DNA from: Mycolicibacterium sp. ND9-15
GTDB taxonomy: Bacteria > Actinomycetota > Actinomycetes > Mycobacteriales > Mycobacteriaceae
Direction: 5' to 3'
Assembly (NCBI RefSeq): GCF_035918395.1
Contig: NZ_CP142362.1
Location: 3,447,501-3,511,500, forward strand
Length of the DNA stretch: 64,000 nt
Part shown: in pieces, positions 33,647 to 42,445 of the stretch
How positions within the stretch are numbered: position 1 is the stretch's first letter
Layout of the letters: each line of letters begins with the position of its first letter
Notes under the pieces: generated by a model
Database searches by the model: none
Told to the model about the DNA's origin: nothing
What the model saw: the letters and a program-made list of their open reading frames with translations, nothing else
Translations under genes and position numbers: made by a program

Positions 33647-33660
33647 TAGAACTCGTTCTA
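33647..33660. promoter_or_regulatory. KstR-like operator upstream of LLM oxidoreductase
   Basis: TAGAACTCGTTCTA is a perfect 14-bp palindrome and matches the published KstR motif TNNAACNNGTTNNA at every fixed position. It sits 11 bp upstream of the GTG at 33636, where a repressor would block initiation. Confidence 0.72.
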
Positions 33661-33701
33661 GTTCGTGGTTTAGGGATCGGTGCGCAGGGAATGACATCGC
33701 G

Positions 33702-33968
33702 ATGACTGCTGCCAAGGCCATGTACAAGCCCCTGTCGATCGTGAGCAGCGTGGTCGGCGGTCTGATCGCCGGCAAGATCTTCACCGAGATCTGGCAACGG
33801 GTGAATCCTGACGACGAGGAGCCGGATCCGCAAGACCTCAGCCGCTCGATGCGTGAGGTGATGATCGCGGCCGCGGTGCAGGGGTTGCTTGTCGGAGTGG
33901 TGCGCGCAGGGCTGGCGCGCGGCCAGGCCAAGGGCTTCCAGGCGCTCACCAACGAGAACCCCGAGTAG
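33702..33968 (+). CDS. DUF4235 small membrane protein
   Basis: 88 residues from the ATG at 33702. Two hydrophobic segments (IVSSVVGGLIAGKIF, residues about 12-26; VMIAAAVQGLLVGVVRAGLA, about 53-72) flank a charged, Asp/Glu-rich loop. The pattern MYKPLSIVSSVVGG...IW is that of DUF4235. Function unknown. It precedes the MFS transporter gene by 22 bp and may be co-transcribed with it. Confidence 0.8.
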   Translation: MTAAKAMYKPLSIVSSVVGGLIAGKIFTEIWQRVNPDDEEPDPQDLSRSMREVMIAAAVQGLLVGVVRAGLARGQAKGFQALTNENPE

Positions 33969-33990
33969 TCCTCGGGAGCATTATGGCCAG

Positions 33991-35145
33991 GTGTCTTCCT
34001 GGCTCACCCGCAACGTGCGGGTGCTCTCTGCGGTGTCCTTCCTGCAGGACACCGCGAGTGAGCTGCTCTATCCGCTGCTGCCGATCTACCTCACCTCGGT
34101 GCTCGGTGCGCCCGCAGCCGTGGTGGGCGCGGTGGAGGGGGCGGCCGAGGGGGCGGCGTCGGTCACGAAGCTGGCCGCGGGACCGCTCGCGGATCGGTAC
34201 TCGCGGCGACCGCTGATCGCGACCGGATACGGGATGGCCGCGCTGGGCAAGGTGATGGTCGCCGCGGCGGGCGCATGGCCCGGCGTGCTGGCGGGTCGCG
34301 TCGTCGATCGGCTGGGTAAGGGAATTCGCGGTGCGCCACGCGACGCCCTGCTGGTCGCCGACGTCGAGGTGCCCGCGAGGGGCCGCGTGTTCGGATTCCA
34401 CCGCGCCATGGACACCCTGGGTGCGGTACTCGGCCCATTACTCGGACTGTTGGGCTACCAGTTGCTCGACCAGCAGATCGCGCCGCTGCTGTGGGTGGCA
34501 GTCGTGCCGGCGGTGCTGAGCGTCGCGCTGGTGTTCGCCGCGCGGGAGATCCGCGCACCGGTCGTCCACCGGCGCCGAGTTTGGGCCGCCGTCGGAGAGT
34601 TGCCGCGTGGATACTGGCGGGTGACCGCGGTGCTGATCGCGTTCGCGCTGGTGAACTTTCCCGATGCCCTTCTGCTGCTGCGGCTCAACGAGATCGGCTT
34701 CTCGGTCGTCGAGGTGATCCTGGCCTACGTGACGTACAACGCCGTGTACGCCGCGGCGAGCTATCCCGCCGGAGCGCTCGCCGACCGCATCGGAAAGCCG
34801 GTGGTGTTCGGGATCGGGCTGGTGTTCTTCGCTGTCGGATATGCCGGCCTCGGCTTGACCACCGACTCGCCGGCCGCGTGGCTGCTCATCGGTGTCTATG
34901 GGTTGTTCACCGCATGCACCGACGGCGTCGGCAAAGCCTGGGTTTCCTCGCTGGTCGGTTCGCAATTGCAGGGCAGTGCCCAAGGTGTGTTCCAGGGGCT
35001 CAGCGGCTTCGCGGTACTTGCGGCGGGGTTGTGGGCCGGGTTCCTGTGGGGCGCCGACGGCCGGCTGCCGTTGCTGATCTCCGGGATAGGGGGTGGAGTC
35101 GTCGCGGTGGTGGTGCTGATCGCGGTCGTCAACCGACGGCGCTGA
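33991..35145 (+). CDS. Major facilitator superfamily transporter
   Basis: 384 residues from a GTG at 33991. About 11-12 hydrophobic segments; the TM2-TM3 loop carries the MFS motif A variant GPLADRYSRRPLIATGYG, and a second copy lies mid-protein (GALADRIGKPVVFG). RLGKGIRGAPRDALL in TM4/5 is typical of the drug/metabolite MFS group found in actinobacteria. No substrate can be assigned. Its end overlaps the convergent DUF4873 gene by 17 bp. Confidence 0.87.
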   Translation: MSSWLTRNVRVLSAVSFLQDTASELLYPLLPIYLTSVLGAPAAVVGAVEGAAEGAASVTKLAAGPLADRYSRRPLIATGYGMAALGKVMVAAAGAWPGVLAGRVVDRLGKGIRGAPRDALLVADVEVPARGRVFGFHRAMDTLGAVLGPLLGLLGYQLLDQQIAPLLWVAVVPAVLSVALVFAAREIRAPVVHRRRVWAAVGELPRGYWRVTAVLIAFALVNFPDALLLLRLNEIGFSVVEVILAYVTYNAVYAAASYPAGALADRIGKPVVFGIGLVFFAVGYAGLGLTTDSPAAWLLIGVYGLFTACTDGVGKAWVSSLVGSQLQGSAQGVFQGLSGFAVLAAGLWAGFLWGADGRLPLLISGIGGGVVAVVVLIAVVNRRR

Positions 35146-35416
35146 CCCCTGCAACCGGGTACGGAGGAGCGCCGACACCGGCGATGGTGTGCGTGCCCCA
35201 CGGCGTCACCTCGGTCAACCGGCCCTCGGCGGTACGGTCGCCGACCGATATCTGCACGGTCTGCGGTATGCGGAGATCCGGCGCCAAGTCGAAAACCATT
35301 CCACGCCAGTGGTATCGGCCATCGATCGGATCGAGGTGACCGGTCAGCCGCACCCGCACGCCGTGTTCCACGTCGTGCACCCGCAGCGCGGCGGCCCCTT
35401 CGTACACGGCGCTCAT
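35129..35416 (-). CDS. DUF4873 domain protein
   Basis: 95 residues from the ATG at 35416. Pattern VYEGAAALRVHDVEHGVRVR, LTGHLDPIDGRYHWRGMVFD and EGRLTEVTPWGTHTIAGVGA matches DUF4873, a short beta-rich domain often found fused to or beside flavin or diiron oxygenases. Its start overlaps the stop of the AurF-like oxygenase by 4 bp, so they form an operon. Confidence 0.8.
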   Translation of the reverse strand: MSAVYEGAAALRVHDVEHGVRVRLTGHLDPIDGRYHWRGMVFDLAPDLRIPQTVQISVGDRTAEGRLTEVTPWGTHTIAGVGAPPYPVAGVSAVG

Positions 35417-36321
35417 TGCGGCAGGAATCCGCTTCGACGCCACATGCGACGCGCTATCGGACCCATGAGGTCGACTTCCTCGAAGAACGATGCCAGCGGC
35501 GCGAAGCCGGCCACCTTGGCGTCTTGATGGTGCTTGTTCTCCAACGCCATCCGCCGGGCAGCACGGCCGTCGAGGCCCATGCGCCGGTACGGGACGGGAA
35601 TCGCCAGCAGGTAGCGGTAGAACGGTCCGCCGACACCGTGCAGGTTGCTCATCACGAACCGCTGGAAAAAGCGCATATGCGGCCTGGTCCGACGCAACCC
35701 GTCGCGCGCGTACTGGATGTGGCGCGCCTCCTCGGTCACGTGAATGCGCATGAGCCGCTGGACGATCGGCTGCAGGTCGGGATCCTCCAGAATCTGCCGC
35801 TGCAGCGCGTCGAAGATCTCCTCGCCGACCAGCGCGGCGCCCCACAAAATCGGGCCGCGGAACAGCAGCGGCAGTGTGTTGATGGTGAACCGCTGCCACC
35901 GTCGGGGCTGCACCGGCTCTGCGCCGAGCCGTTCGATCACCTTGCCGAACATGACCATGTGCCGTGTCTCGTCACCGAGTTCGGTCAGCGAATAGTGCGT
36001 CGACGCCGCCCGCACATCCCTGTTCATCAGGTCCCGTAGCAGCGCCTGGTTCAGGATGTTCTCGAACCAGATGCCCGCCGAGAGAATGTTCACCAGTTCC
36101 TGCCGGGACAGTTCGATCTGCTGCTCGCGCGACATCGCGTCCCAGATCGGCGTGCCGTAGAGCGTCACCATCTGTGGCGGCAGAAAGAACTTGTCGGGGT
36201 CGAGCGGTGCGTCCCAGTCGATGTCGACGGCGGGCGCATACGATTTCTTGGCCGAGCCTTTGAGCAGGCGTTCCGCGATGTTTTCGCGCGTCGGACGGGA
36301 TGCACTGACCGGCGTACTCAT
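35413..36321 (-). CDS. AurF-like diiron oxygenase
   Basis: 302 residues from the ATG at 36321. A ferritin-like helical bundle with metal-ligand motifs: ELVNILSAGIWFENILNQ, LTELGDETRHMVMFGKVIE (E-x2-H), VGEEIFDALQ and VTEEARHIQYARDG (E-E-x-R-H). AurF itself is a p-aminobenzoate N-oxygenase; mycobacterial relatives have unknown substrates. It is followed by the DUF4873 gene with a 4-bp overlap. Two direct copies of an 11-bp operator-like sequence lie about 40-70 bp upstream (36363-36389). Confidence 0.82.
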   Translation of the reverse strand: MSTPVSASRPTRENIAERLLKGSAKKSYAPAVDIDWDAPLDPDKFFLPPQMVTLYGTPIWDAMSREQQIELSRQELVNILSAGIWFENILNQALLRDLMNRDVRAASTHYSLTELGDETRHMVMFGKVIERLGAEPVQPRRWQRFTINTLPLLFRGPILWGAALVGEEIFDALQRQILEDPDLQPIVQRLMRIHVTEEARHIQYARDGLRRTRPHMRFFQRFVMSNLHGVGGPFYRYLLAIPVPYRRMGLDGRAARRMALENKHHQDAKVAGFAPLASFFEEVDLMGPIARRMWRRSGFLPQ

Positions 36322-36362
36322 AGTAAGGAACGGTAGGTACGCATGAGACACATGTCAATACC

Positions 36363-36389
36363 TGCGGTACCGCATACTTGCGGTATCGC
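36363..36389. promoter_or_regulatory. Two direct TGCGGTAYCGC repeats in a divergent promoter
   Basis: TGCGGTACCGC (36363-36373, inside the perfect 12-bp palindrome TGCGGTACCGCA) and TGCGGTATCGC (36379-36389) are 16 bp apart. They lie between the AurF-like operon and the BrkB-like gene, so a dimeric repressor could control either. No regulator gene is adjacent. Confidence 0.55.
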
Positions 36390-36426
36390 GGGCGTTTGAC
36401 TCCGCTGGGTCGGGGTAACGGTTGGT

Positions 36427-37479
36427 ATGCGAATTGACGAGGCCGACAACACGACTCGGGCCCCCGACCCGGACGACCCCCGCAAACCGGAGTCCCCGAC
36501 GGACCTCACGCGGCCGTCGCTGCGATACGCGATGCGCAAGGCGGTTCGCGAGTTCCAGCAGGACGAGTGCACCGACCTCGCCGCGGCGCTGACGTATTAC
36601 GCGGTGCTGTCGGTCTTTCCGGCGCTTGTGGTCATGGTGTCGCTGCTCGGCGTGTTCGGCCAGGGCCGGCGGACGGTCGACGCTCTGCTCGAGATCGCCG
36701 CCGACGTGGCACCGGCCTCCGCGCTCGACACATTGCGACCGACCGTCGAGCAACTCGTCAACTCGCCCACGGCCGGGTTCGCGTTGGTGATGGGCATTGT
36801 GGGCGCGCTGTGGTCCGCGTCGGGTTACGTCGGCGCGTTCGGCCGGGCGATGAATCGCATTTACGAGATCGACGAGGGCCGGCCGGTGTGGAAGCTGCGT
36901 CCCGTGCAGTTGCTGCTGACACTGGTCGGCCTGGTGATGGCGGCCGCGGTGTTGTTCATGCTGGCGATCAGCGGCCCGGTGGCCCAGGCGATCGGCGATG
37001 CGATCGGGTTGGGTGATGCGGCGGTCACCGTGTGGAACGTGGCCCGATGGCCGCTGATCCTGCTGTTCGTCGTGCTGGCGGTCGCGATCCTGTACTACGT
37101 GACCCCCAACGTCGAGCAGCCGAAGTTTCGCTGGATCAGCGGAGGCGCCGCGCTCGCGATCCTGGTGTGGCTCCTCGCGTCGCTGGTATTCGGGCTCTAC
37201 GTGGCCAACTTCGGGAGCTACAACAAGACTTACGGCGCGTTGGCGGGCGTCATCGTTTTCCTGCTGTGGTTGTGGATCACCAACCTCGCGCTGTTGTTCG
37301 GCGCCGAAGTTGACGCCGAGCTGGAGCGCAGCCGTCAGCTGCAGGCCGGCCTGCCCGCCGAACACGAGTTGCAGCTGCCGCCCAAGGACTCCCGCAACGT
37401 CCGCAAGGAGGAGGCCGCCGAGAAGAAGGACGTCAAGCGGGCCCGTCGGCTGCGCCTTTCGCGCGGCCGCAAACACTGA
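36427..37479 (+). CDS. YihY/virulence factor BrkB family membrane protein
   Basis: 350 residues from the ATG at 36427. About six membrane helices; family segments are CTDLAAALTYYAVLSVFPAL, ALWSASGYVGAFGRAMNRIY, LLLWLWITNLALLFGAEVDA and YNKTYGALAGVIVFLLW. The C-terminal tail is highly charged (KKDVKRARRLRLSRGRKH). The family is widespread with no proven biochemical role; an older link to RNase BN was withdrawn. Confidence 0.88.
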   Translation: MRIDEADNTTRAPDPDDPRKPESPTDLTRPSLRYAMRKAVREFQQDECTDLAAALTYYAVLSVFPALVVMVSLLGVFGQGRRTVDALLEIAADVAPASALDTLRPTVEQLVNSPTAGFALVMGIVGALWSASGYVGAFGRAMNRIYEIDEGRPVWKLRPVQLLLTLVGLVMAAAVLFMLAISGPVAQAIGDAIGLGDAAVTVWNVARWPLILLFVVLAVAILYYVTPNVEQPKFRWISGGAALAILVWLLASLVFGLYVANFGSYNKTYGALAGVIVFLLWLWITNLALLFGAEVDAELERSRQLQAGLPAEHELQLPPKDSRNVRKEEAAEKKDVKRARRLRLSRGRKH

Positions 37480-37495
37480 AGGCATACTCGCGGGC

Positions 37496-38248
37496 GTGAC
37501 CCGTCGAATCCACGTCATCGGCATCGGTGCGGGCGATCCGGACCATGTGACGGCGCAGGCGGTGACGGCGCTCAACGACACACAGGTCTTCTTCGCGATG
37601 GACAAGGGCTCTGCGAAAGACGATCTGGTGGCGTTGCGTCGACACGTCTGCCGTCGGTTCATCCGCGAACCCGGGTACCGGTTCGTCGAACTGCCCGACC
37701 CGCCGAGGGACCGCGGGGGAAACTACCGGCAGTCGGTCGCCGACTGGCATGCCGCGCGGGCGCGGGTTTGGGCCGACGCGATAGAGACCGAGCTTTCCGA
37801 CGGCGCCACTGGAGCATTTCTCGCGTGGGGTGACCCGTCGTTGTACGACAGCACTTTAAGGATCCTCGACGCCGTCGCGAAGCACGTCGACATCGACTAC
37901 GACGTGATCCCGGGCATCACCGCGATCCAGGCGCTCACCGCGCGACATCGCATTCCGCTCAACGACGTCGGCGAACCGGTGCTGATCACCTCCGGCAGGC
38001 AACTGCGCGACCACGGGCTGACCGGAAGCGCGGTGGTGATGCTCGACGCCGGCTGCTCGTTCCTCACCTGCCCGCCCGCCACCCGCATCTGGTGGGGCGC
38101 CTATCTCGGCACACCCGATGAGCTGCTGATGTCGGGCACGGTCGGCGATATCGGCTCGCGGATCGCCCGTCTGCGCGCCGACGCCAGGGCCAGGCACGGC
38201 TGGATCATGGACACCTACCTGCTGCGTCCGGCCGCCGGACATGCTTAA
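37496..38248 (+). CDS. cobF: Precorrin-6A synthase (deacetylating) CobF
   Basis: 250 residues from a GTG at 37496, 16 bp after the BrkB-like gene. A tetrapyrrole methylase fold: IHVIGIGAGDPDHVTAQAV at the N-terminus, GATGAFLAWGDPSLYDSTLR and YDVIPGITAIQALTARHRIP. CobF methylates C1 of precorrin-5 with release of acetate in aerobic cobalamin synthesis. M. tuberculosis lacks cobF, whereas environmental mycobacteria keep it; its presence fits the B12-dependent reductase at 5.3 kb. Confidence 0.92.
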   Translation: MTRRIHVIGIGAGDPDHVTAQAVTALNDTQVFFAMDKGSAKDDLVALRRHVCRRFIREPGYRFVELPDPPRDRGGNYRQSVADWHAARARVWADAIETELSDGATGAFLAWGDPSLYDSTLRILDAVAKHVDIDYDVIPGITAIQALTARHRIPLNDVGEPVLITSGRQLRDHGLTGSAVVMLDAGCSFLTCPPATRIWWGAYLGTPDELLMSGTVGDIGSRIARLRADARARHGWIMDTYLLRPAAGHA

Positions 38249-38342
38249 GGGGTGGATTGCTCGCAAATGCTGCATGCGATCAACCAGTTAGCGGATCGGC
38301 GCGCGTCGAAACGTCACGGCCGCCGCGTGGCAGACTGACCGC

Positions 38343-38735
38343 GTGGGCTTCCTCTTGCGCGCTGCTTTGACCGGTCTCGCGCTCTGGGTGGTGACGCTCG
38401 TCGTTCCCGGGATCAAATTCGTGGGCGCCGACTCGACGCTGCAGAAAGTCGGCATCGTCTTCGTCGTCGCGGTGATCTTCGGTCTGGTCAACGCGCTCAT
38501 CAAGCCGATCGTGCAGATCATCTCGATCCCGCTCTACATTCTCACCCTCGGCCTGATCCATATCGTCATCAACGCGTTGATGTTGTGGATCACGTCGTGG
38601 ATCACCGAGCACACCACCCACTGGGGTCTGTTCATCGACGACTTCTGGTGGACGGCGATCTGGGCCGCGATCGTGCTGTCGATCGTGAGCTGGCTGCTTT
38701 CGGTGGTGACCGGCGGTGCCGTGCGACGGGATTGA
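38343..38735 (+). CDS. Phage-holin-superfamily-IV-like small membrane protein
   Basis: 130 residues from a GTG at 38343. Four hydrophobic segments (LLRAALTGLALWVVTLVVPG, VGIVFVVAVIFGLVNALIK, LYILTLGLIHIVINALML, AIWAAIVLSIVSWLLSV). The fold is the 4-TM family annotated as mycobacterial holin superfamily IV; these are chromosomal proteins and no phage genes are nearby. A second member lies at 45622-46038. Confidence 0.8.
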   Translation: MGFLLRAALTGLALWVVTLVVPGIKFVGADSTLQKVGIVFVVAVIFGLVNALIKPIVQIISIPLYILTLGLIHIVINALMLWITSWITEHTTHWGLFIDDFWWTAIWAAIVLSIVSWLLSVVTGGAVRRD

Positions 38736-38744
38736 CCGAAAACG

Positions 38745-40121
38745 ATGGGTCTTGAGGCGGACGTAGCCGTCATCGGTGCCGGGCTCGCGGGATTGACGGC
38801 GGCACGGACGCTGCGGAGCGCGGGGGTCGACGCGGTCGTGCTCGAGGCCCGCGACCGTGTTGGCGGTCGTACCCTCAACCAGCAGGTCGGCGGAAGCTCC
38901 GGGGAAGCCGTCGTCGAGATGGGCGGCCAATGGATCGGCGCCGGCCACGATCGAATACGCGCACTGATCGAAGACCTCGGCTTGGCCACATTCGACACCT
39001 ATGACCAGGGGGCGAAGTTGTGGGAGCAGAACGGCCGGGTTCGGCGCTACTCAGGTCAGGTGCCAAAAGCATCCGCGCTCCAGCTGGTCGACTTGCACCT
39101 TGCCCTGTCGCGGCTGGAACGGATGGCGCGACAGGTCGATCCGGCGACGCCATGGTCGGCAGCCCGGGCCCTCGAGTGGGACTCGCAGACTGTTGCCTCC
39201 TGGGCAACACGGCATGCACGAACGTCTGTTGGTCGCGCGTTCATCGGGTTGTTGTGCGAGGCGGTATGGGCTGCCGATCCGGCCGATTTGTCACTGCTGC
39301 ATTTGCTTGCCTATGCCAACTCGAGCGGCGGGTTGACCCGGCTCATCTCGACAAGTGGTGGGGCACAACAGAGCCGGATCGTCGGCGGGTCACAGCGCAT
39401 AACTCTTGCCATGGCAGCCGACCTCGGTGAATCCATCAGGCTCAACGCCGCCGTCCGTGGAATCGACTGGCGCGACGGCGTCGAGCTTGCGACCGACATC
39501 GGAACCGTCCGGGCACGGCAGGTGATCGTCGCGATGAGCCCGACGTTGGCCGGTCGCCTCAACTACCACCCCGCCCTGCCTGCAGATCGTGATCAGCTCA
39601 CGCAGCGCATGCCGAACGGTTCTGTCATCAAGTGCATGGCGGTCTACGACGAGCCGTTCTGGCGCGCCAACGGGTTGTCGGGCCAAGGCGTCAGCGTCAC
39701 CGGGCCGGTCAAGGTGTTCTTCGACAACTCCCCGCCCTCCGGGAGGCCCGGAATCCTGCTGGGGTTCCTCGAAGGTAATCAGGCGCGCAAGTTCGGCCGG
39801 CTCGATCGGCAGGCACGCCGCGAGGCCGTCCTCGCTGATTTCACCAAAATGTTCGGCCCTCGAGCCTCGCGACCGGACGAGTACATCGACAAGGCATGGG
39901 CCGATGACGAGTGGACGCGGGGCTGCTACGGGGCGTTCCTGCCGCCCAACACGTGGACGTCGGTCGGTTCAGCGCTGCGTACACCGATCGGGCCGATTCA
40001 CTGGGCGGGGGCCGAAACGGCGACGCGGTCAATGGGATACATGGACGGCGCGATTTCTTCAGGTGAACACGCAGCATCCGAAGTGCTCGCGGTTCTCTCC
40101 GGTCAGAACGCGTCGAGGTGA
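38745..40121 (+). CDS. Flavin monoamine oxidase family protein
   Basis: 458 residues from the ATG at 38745, 9 bp after the preceding gene. FAD-binding GAGLAGLTAARTLRSAG (about residues 11-27), VVLEARDRVGGRT, the MAO-type EMGGQWIGAGHDRI, and the C-terminal IHWAGAETATRSMGYMDGAI that contacts flavin. It oxidises amines to imines with H2O2 formation; it resembles AofH-like proteins of mycobacteria. Substrate not known. Confidence 0.87.
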   Translation: MGLEADVAVIGAGLAGLTAARTLRSAGVDAVVLEARDRVGGRTLNQQVGGSSGEAVVEMGGQWIGAGHDRIRALIEDLGLATFDTYDQGAKLWEQNGRVRRYSGQVPKASALQLVDLHLALSRLERMARQVDPATPWSAARALEWDSQTVASWATRHARTSVGRAFIGLLCEAVWAADPADLSLLHLLAYANSSGGLTRLISTSGGAQQSRIVGGSQRITLAMAADLGESIRLNAAVRGIDWRDGVELATDIGTVRARQVIVAMSPTLAGRLNYHPALPADRDQLTQRMPNGSVIKCMAVYDEPFWRANGLSGQGVSVTGPVKVFFDNSPPSGRPGILLGFLEGNQARKFGRLDRQARREAVLADFTKMFGPRASRPDEYIDKAWADDEWTRGCYGAFLPPNTWTSVGSALRTPIGPIHWAGAETATRSMGYMDGAISSGEHAASEVLAVLSGQNASR

Positions 40122-40166
40122 GTGGTCAGGCATTCGCACGGCTGACAGAGCAGGCAGACTGGACGT

Positions 40167-41030
40167 ATGCCCGAACTCCCAGAGGTCGAAGCGCTCGCCG
40201 ACCACCTGCGCCGCCACGCCGTCGGACTGCCTATCGGCCGCGTCGACGTGGCGGCGTTCTCGGTGCTCAAGACGTTCGACCCGCCGATCACCGCGCTGTA
40301 CGGCCGGCCGGTCACCGATGCCAACCGCTGGGGCAAGTACCTCGGCCTGCAGGCCGGCGACCTGCACCTGATCACCCACCTGTCGCGTGCGGGCTGGTTG
40401 CGGTGGTCGGACAAACTCGCCGCTGCCCCGCTGAAACCGGGTAAGGGACCGATCGCATTGCGGGTACACCTCGGAACCCCGGGTGAGGCGGCCGGATTCG
40501 ACCTCACCGAGGCAGGCACCCAGAAGCGGCTGGCGGTGTGGCTGGTCGACGATCCGGCCAAGGTGCCCGGAATCGCCGCGCTCGGCCCGGACGCGCTGTC
40601 GTTGGGCCCTACCGAGTTGGCCGAGGTGCTGGCGGCCAACAGCGGACGGATCAAGACGGTCATCACCGACCAGAAGGTCGTCGCCGGCATCGGCAACGCC
40701 TACAGCGACGAGATACTGCACGTCGCGAAGATCAGCCCGTTCGCGACCGCGGGCAAGCTCACCGAGGCGCAATTGTCCGCCCTGCACGACGCGATGATCA
40801 GTGTGTTGTCCGACGCGGTGACGCGCTCGGTCGGCCAGCAGGCCGCAACGCTGAAGGGGGAGAAGCGGTCTGGGTTGCGGGTGCACGGCAGGGCTGGTCT
40901 GCCTTGCCCGGTCTGCGGGGACACCGTGCGCGAGGTGTCGTTCGCGGACAAGTCTTTCCAGTACTGCCCGATCTGTCAGACAGGCGGCAAAGTGCTCGCC
41001 GATCGGCGGTTGTCGCGACTGCTCAAGTGA
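40167..41030 (+). CDS. Fpg/Nei-family DNA glycosylase (Rv0944-like, full length)
   Basis: 287 residues from the ATG at 40167. The N-terminus MPELPEVEALADHLRRH gives the catalytic Pro-Glu after Met removal. Helix-two-turn-helix region KVVAGIGNAYSDEIL and the C-terminal zinc finger (CPVCGDT ... YCPICQTGGK, four Cys) are complete. Such enzymes remove oxidised purines or pyrimidines and cut the abasic site. The M. tuberculosis relative is, from memory, much shorter, so this is the intact form. Ends overlap the secreted chorismate mutase gene by 8 bp. Confidence 0.9.
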   Translation: MPELPEVEALADHLRRHAVGLPIGRVDVAAFSVLKTFDPPITALYGRPVTDANRWGKYLGLQAGDLHLITHLSRAGWLRWSDKLAAAPLKPGKGPIALRVHLGTPGEAAGFDLTEAGTQKRLAVWLVDDPAKVPGIAALGPDALSLGPTELAEVLAANSGRIKTVITDQKVVAGIGNAYSDEILHVAKISPFATAGKLTEAQLSALHDAMISVLSDAVTRSVGQQAATLKGEKRSGLRVHGRAGLPCPVCGDTVREVSFADKSFQYCPICQTGGKVLADRRLSRLLK

Positions 41031-41589
41031 TCCGGCAGTACGAGCGGGTCGCTGCCGACAGCGCGTGCCGGTAGAGCGGGTCGAGTTGGCGGGCGTCGGC
41101 GACGGCGGCCGTCGCGCCGTTCAGTTCAGCGGTGCAGTGGGGGCCGTGTAGCCAATCCCATTGCCGAGCAAACTCTTCCACCATGGTCCTGTCGAAACCG
41201 TCGATCTGCGAGCGGGACTCGGCCAGATCGGGCGCAGTGGTCGGCGCGCCGGCCGGATCGAACTTCCACTGGCCGAACCGGGTGTACTGGACACCCTCGG
41301 TGGCGTCGATCTGGTCGGCAAAGACCGTCCGCACGTAGGCCCGGTCGATGCCGTGCGCGGTCGCGTCGTCGGCGACGGCGTCGAGAACGGCATCGGCGCG
41401 CTGCCGGTCGGTGATCGGCCCGCCGTTGATCCACTTGGCCGCCGCGACCGGGTCGGCAGTGGCCAGTCGTTGGGCTGCGGCGTCGACCAGCCGGTACAGC
41501 GGCATGGCGGGCTGGGCGCCGACGACCGCCTGGGGCACCGCGATACACAGCGCCACCAGCACGAACGTCGCTCTCTGCAGCAGAACCAT
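41023..41589 (-). CDS. Secreted chorismate mutase (AroQ-gamma, Rv1885c-like)
   Basis: 188 residues from the ATG at 41589. A signal peptide MVLLQRATFVLVALCIAVP ends near VVGA before QPAMPLYRL. The mature helical protein has the AroQ-gamma pattern: LVDAAAQRLATADPVAAAKW, ADQIDATEGVQYTRFGQWKF, and two Cys (GPHCTAE, RSYCRIT) that form a disulfide in the M. tuberculosis homologue. It converts chorismate to prephenate outside the cytosol, for reasons still unknown. A cytosolic AroQ is 8 kb downstream. Confidence 0.88.
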   Translation of the reverse strand: MVLLQRATFVLVALCIAVPQAVVGAQPAMPLYRLVDAAAQRLATADPVAAAKWINGGPITDRQRADAVLDAVADDATAHGIDRAYVRTVFADQIDATEGVQYTRFGQWKFDPAGAPTTAPDLAESRSQIDGFDRTMVEEFARQWDWLHGPHCTAELNGATAAVADARQLDPLYRHALSAATRSYCRIT

Positions 41590-41631
41590 GCGCCCATCTT
41601 GACGTCGATCGCACTGGCTTAGTCTGTCGGG

Positions 41632-42381
41632 GTGACTCGGCAGAAGATCTTGATCACCGGCGCGAGCTCCGGCCTGGGGGCCGGCATGGCGCGCGCGTTC
41701 GCCGCCCAGGGCCGTGACCTCGCACTGTGCGCCCGCCGCATCGACCGCCTCGACGGGTTGAAGGCCGAACTGCTCGAGCGGTACCCCGCGGTCAAGGTCG
41801 CCGTCGCCGCGCTCGACGTCAACGACCACGAGCAGGTGCCGAAGGTGTTCGCCGAGCTCTCCGACTCGTTGGGCGGCATCGACCGCATCATCGTCAACGC
41901 CGGCGTCGGCAAGGGCGCACCGCTCGGCTCCGGCAAGCTGTGGGCGAACAAGGCGACCATCGAAACCAATCTCGTTGCGGCGCTTGTGCAGATCGAGACC
42001 GCGATCGAGATGTTCAAGGAAGCGGGCAGCGGCCACCTGGTGCTCGTTTCGTCGGTGCTCGGAAACAAGGGTGTCCCGGGGGTCAAGGCCGCCTACGCCG
42101 CGAGCAAGGCCGGGGTGTCCTCGCTCGGTGAGTCGCTGCGCGCCGAGTACGCGCGCGGGCCCATCAAGGTGACCGTCCTCGAACCCGGCTACATCGAGTC
42201 CGAGATGACGGCCAAGTCCGCGTCCACGCTGTTGATGGTGAACAACGAAACCGGTGTGCGGGCGATGGTCGCGGCCATCGAACGCGAGAGTGGGCGAGCG
42301 GCGGTGCCGTGGTGGCCGTGGGCGCCGTTGGTCCAGCTGATGAAGTTGGTACCGCCGCCGCTCACGAGGCTGTTCGCTTAG
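41632..42381 (+). CDS. Short-chain dehydrogenase/reductase (Rv0945-like)
   Basis: 249 residues from a GTG at 41632. Cofactor loop ITGASSGLGAGMARAFAAQG, NAGVGKGAPLG, catalytic Ser in LVLVSSVLG and YAASKAG (Tyr-x-x-x-Lys). The C-terminal about 30 residues are hydrophobic (VPWWPWAPLVQLMKLVPPPL) and may touch the membrane. Substrate unknown. Divergent from the secreted chorismate mutase, with a 42-bp gap. Confidence 0.88.
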   Translation: MTRQKILITGASSGLGAGMARAFAAQGRDLALCARRIDRLDGLKAELLERYPAVKVAVAALDVNDHEQVPKVFAELSDSLGGIDRIIVNAGVGKGAPLGSGKLWANKATIETNLVAALVQIETAIEMFKEAGSGHLVLVSSVLGNKGVPGVKAAYAASKAGVSSLGESLRAEYARGPIKVTVLEPGYIESEMTAKSASTLLMVNNETGVRAMVAAIERESGRAAVPWWPWAPLVQLMKLVPPPLTRLFA

Positions 42382-42445
42382 GACCTCGGTGTAGGGGCTT
42401 GTGATTCGGGGTAACCCGCAGCGCTAGCTGCTGATGGAGGATTCG

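Noticed and set aside
38343..38735. Prophage holin, suggesting phage remains
   Set aside because: The family name is misleading; no lysin, capsid or integrase gene is near and a second paralogue lies beside pgi in conserved context.
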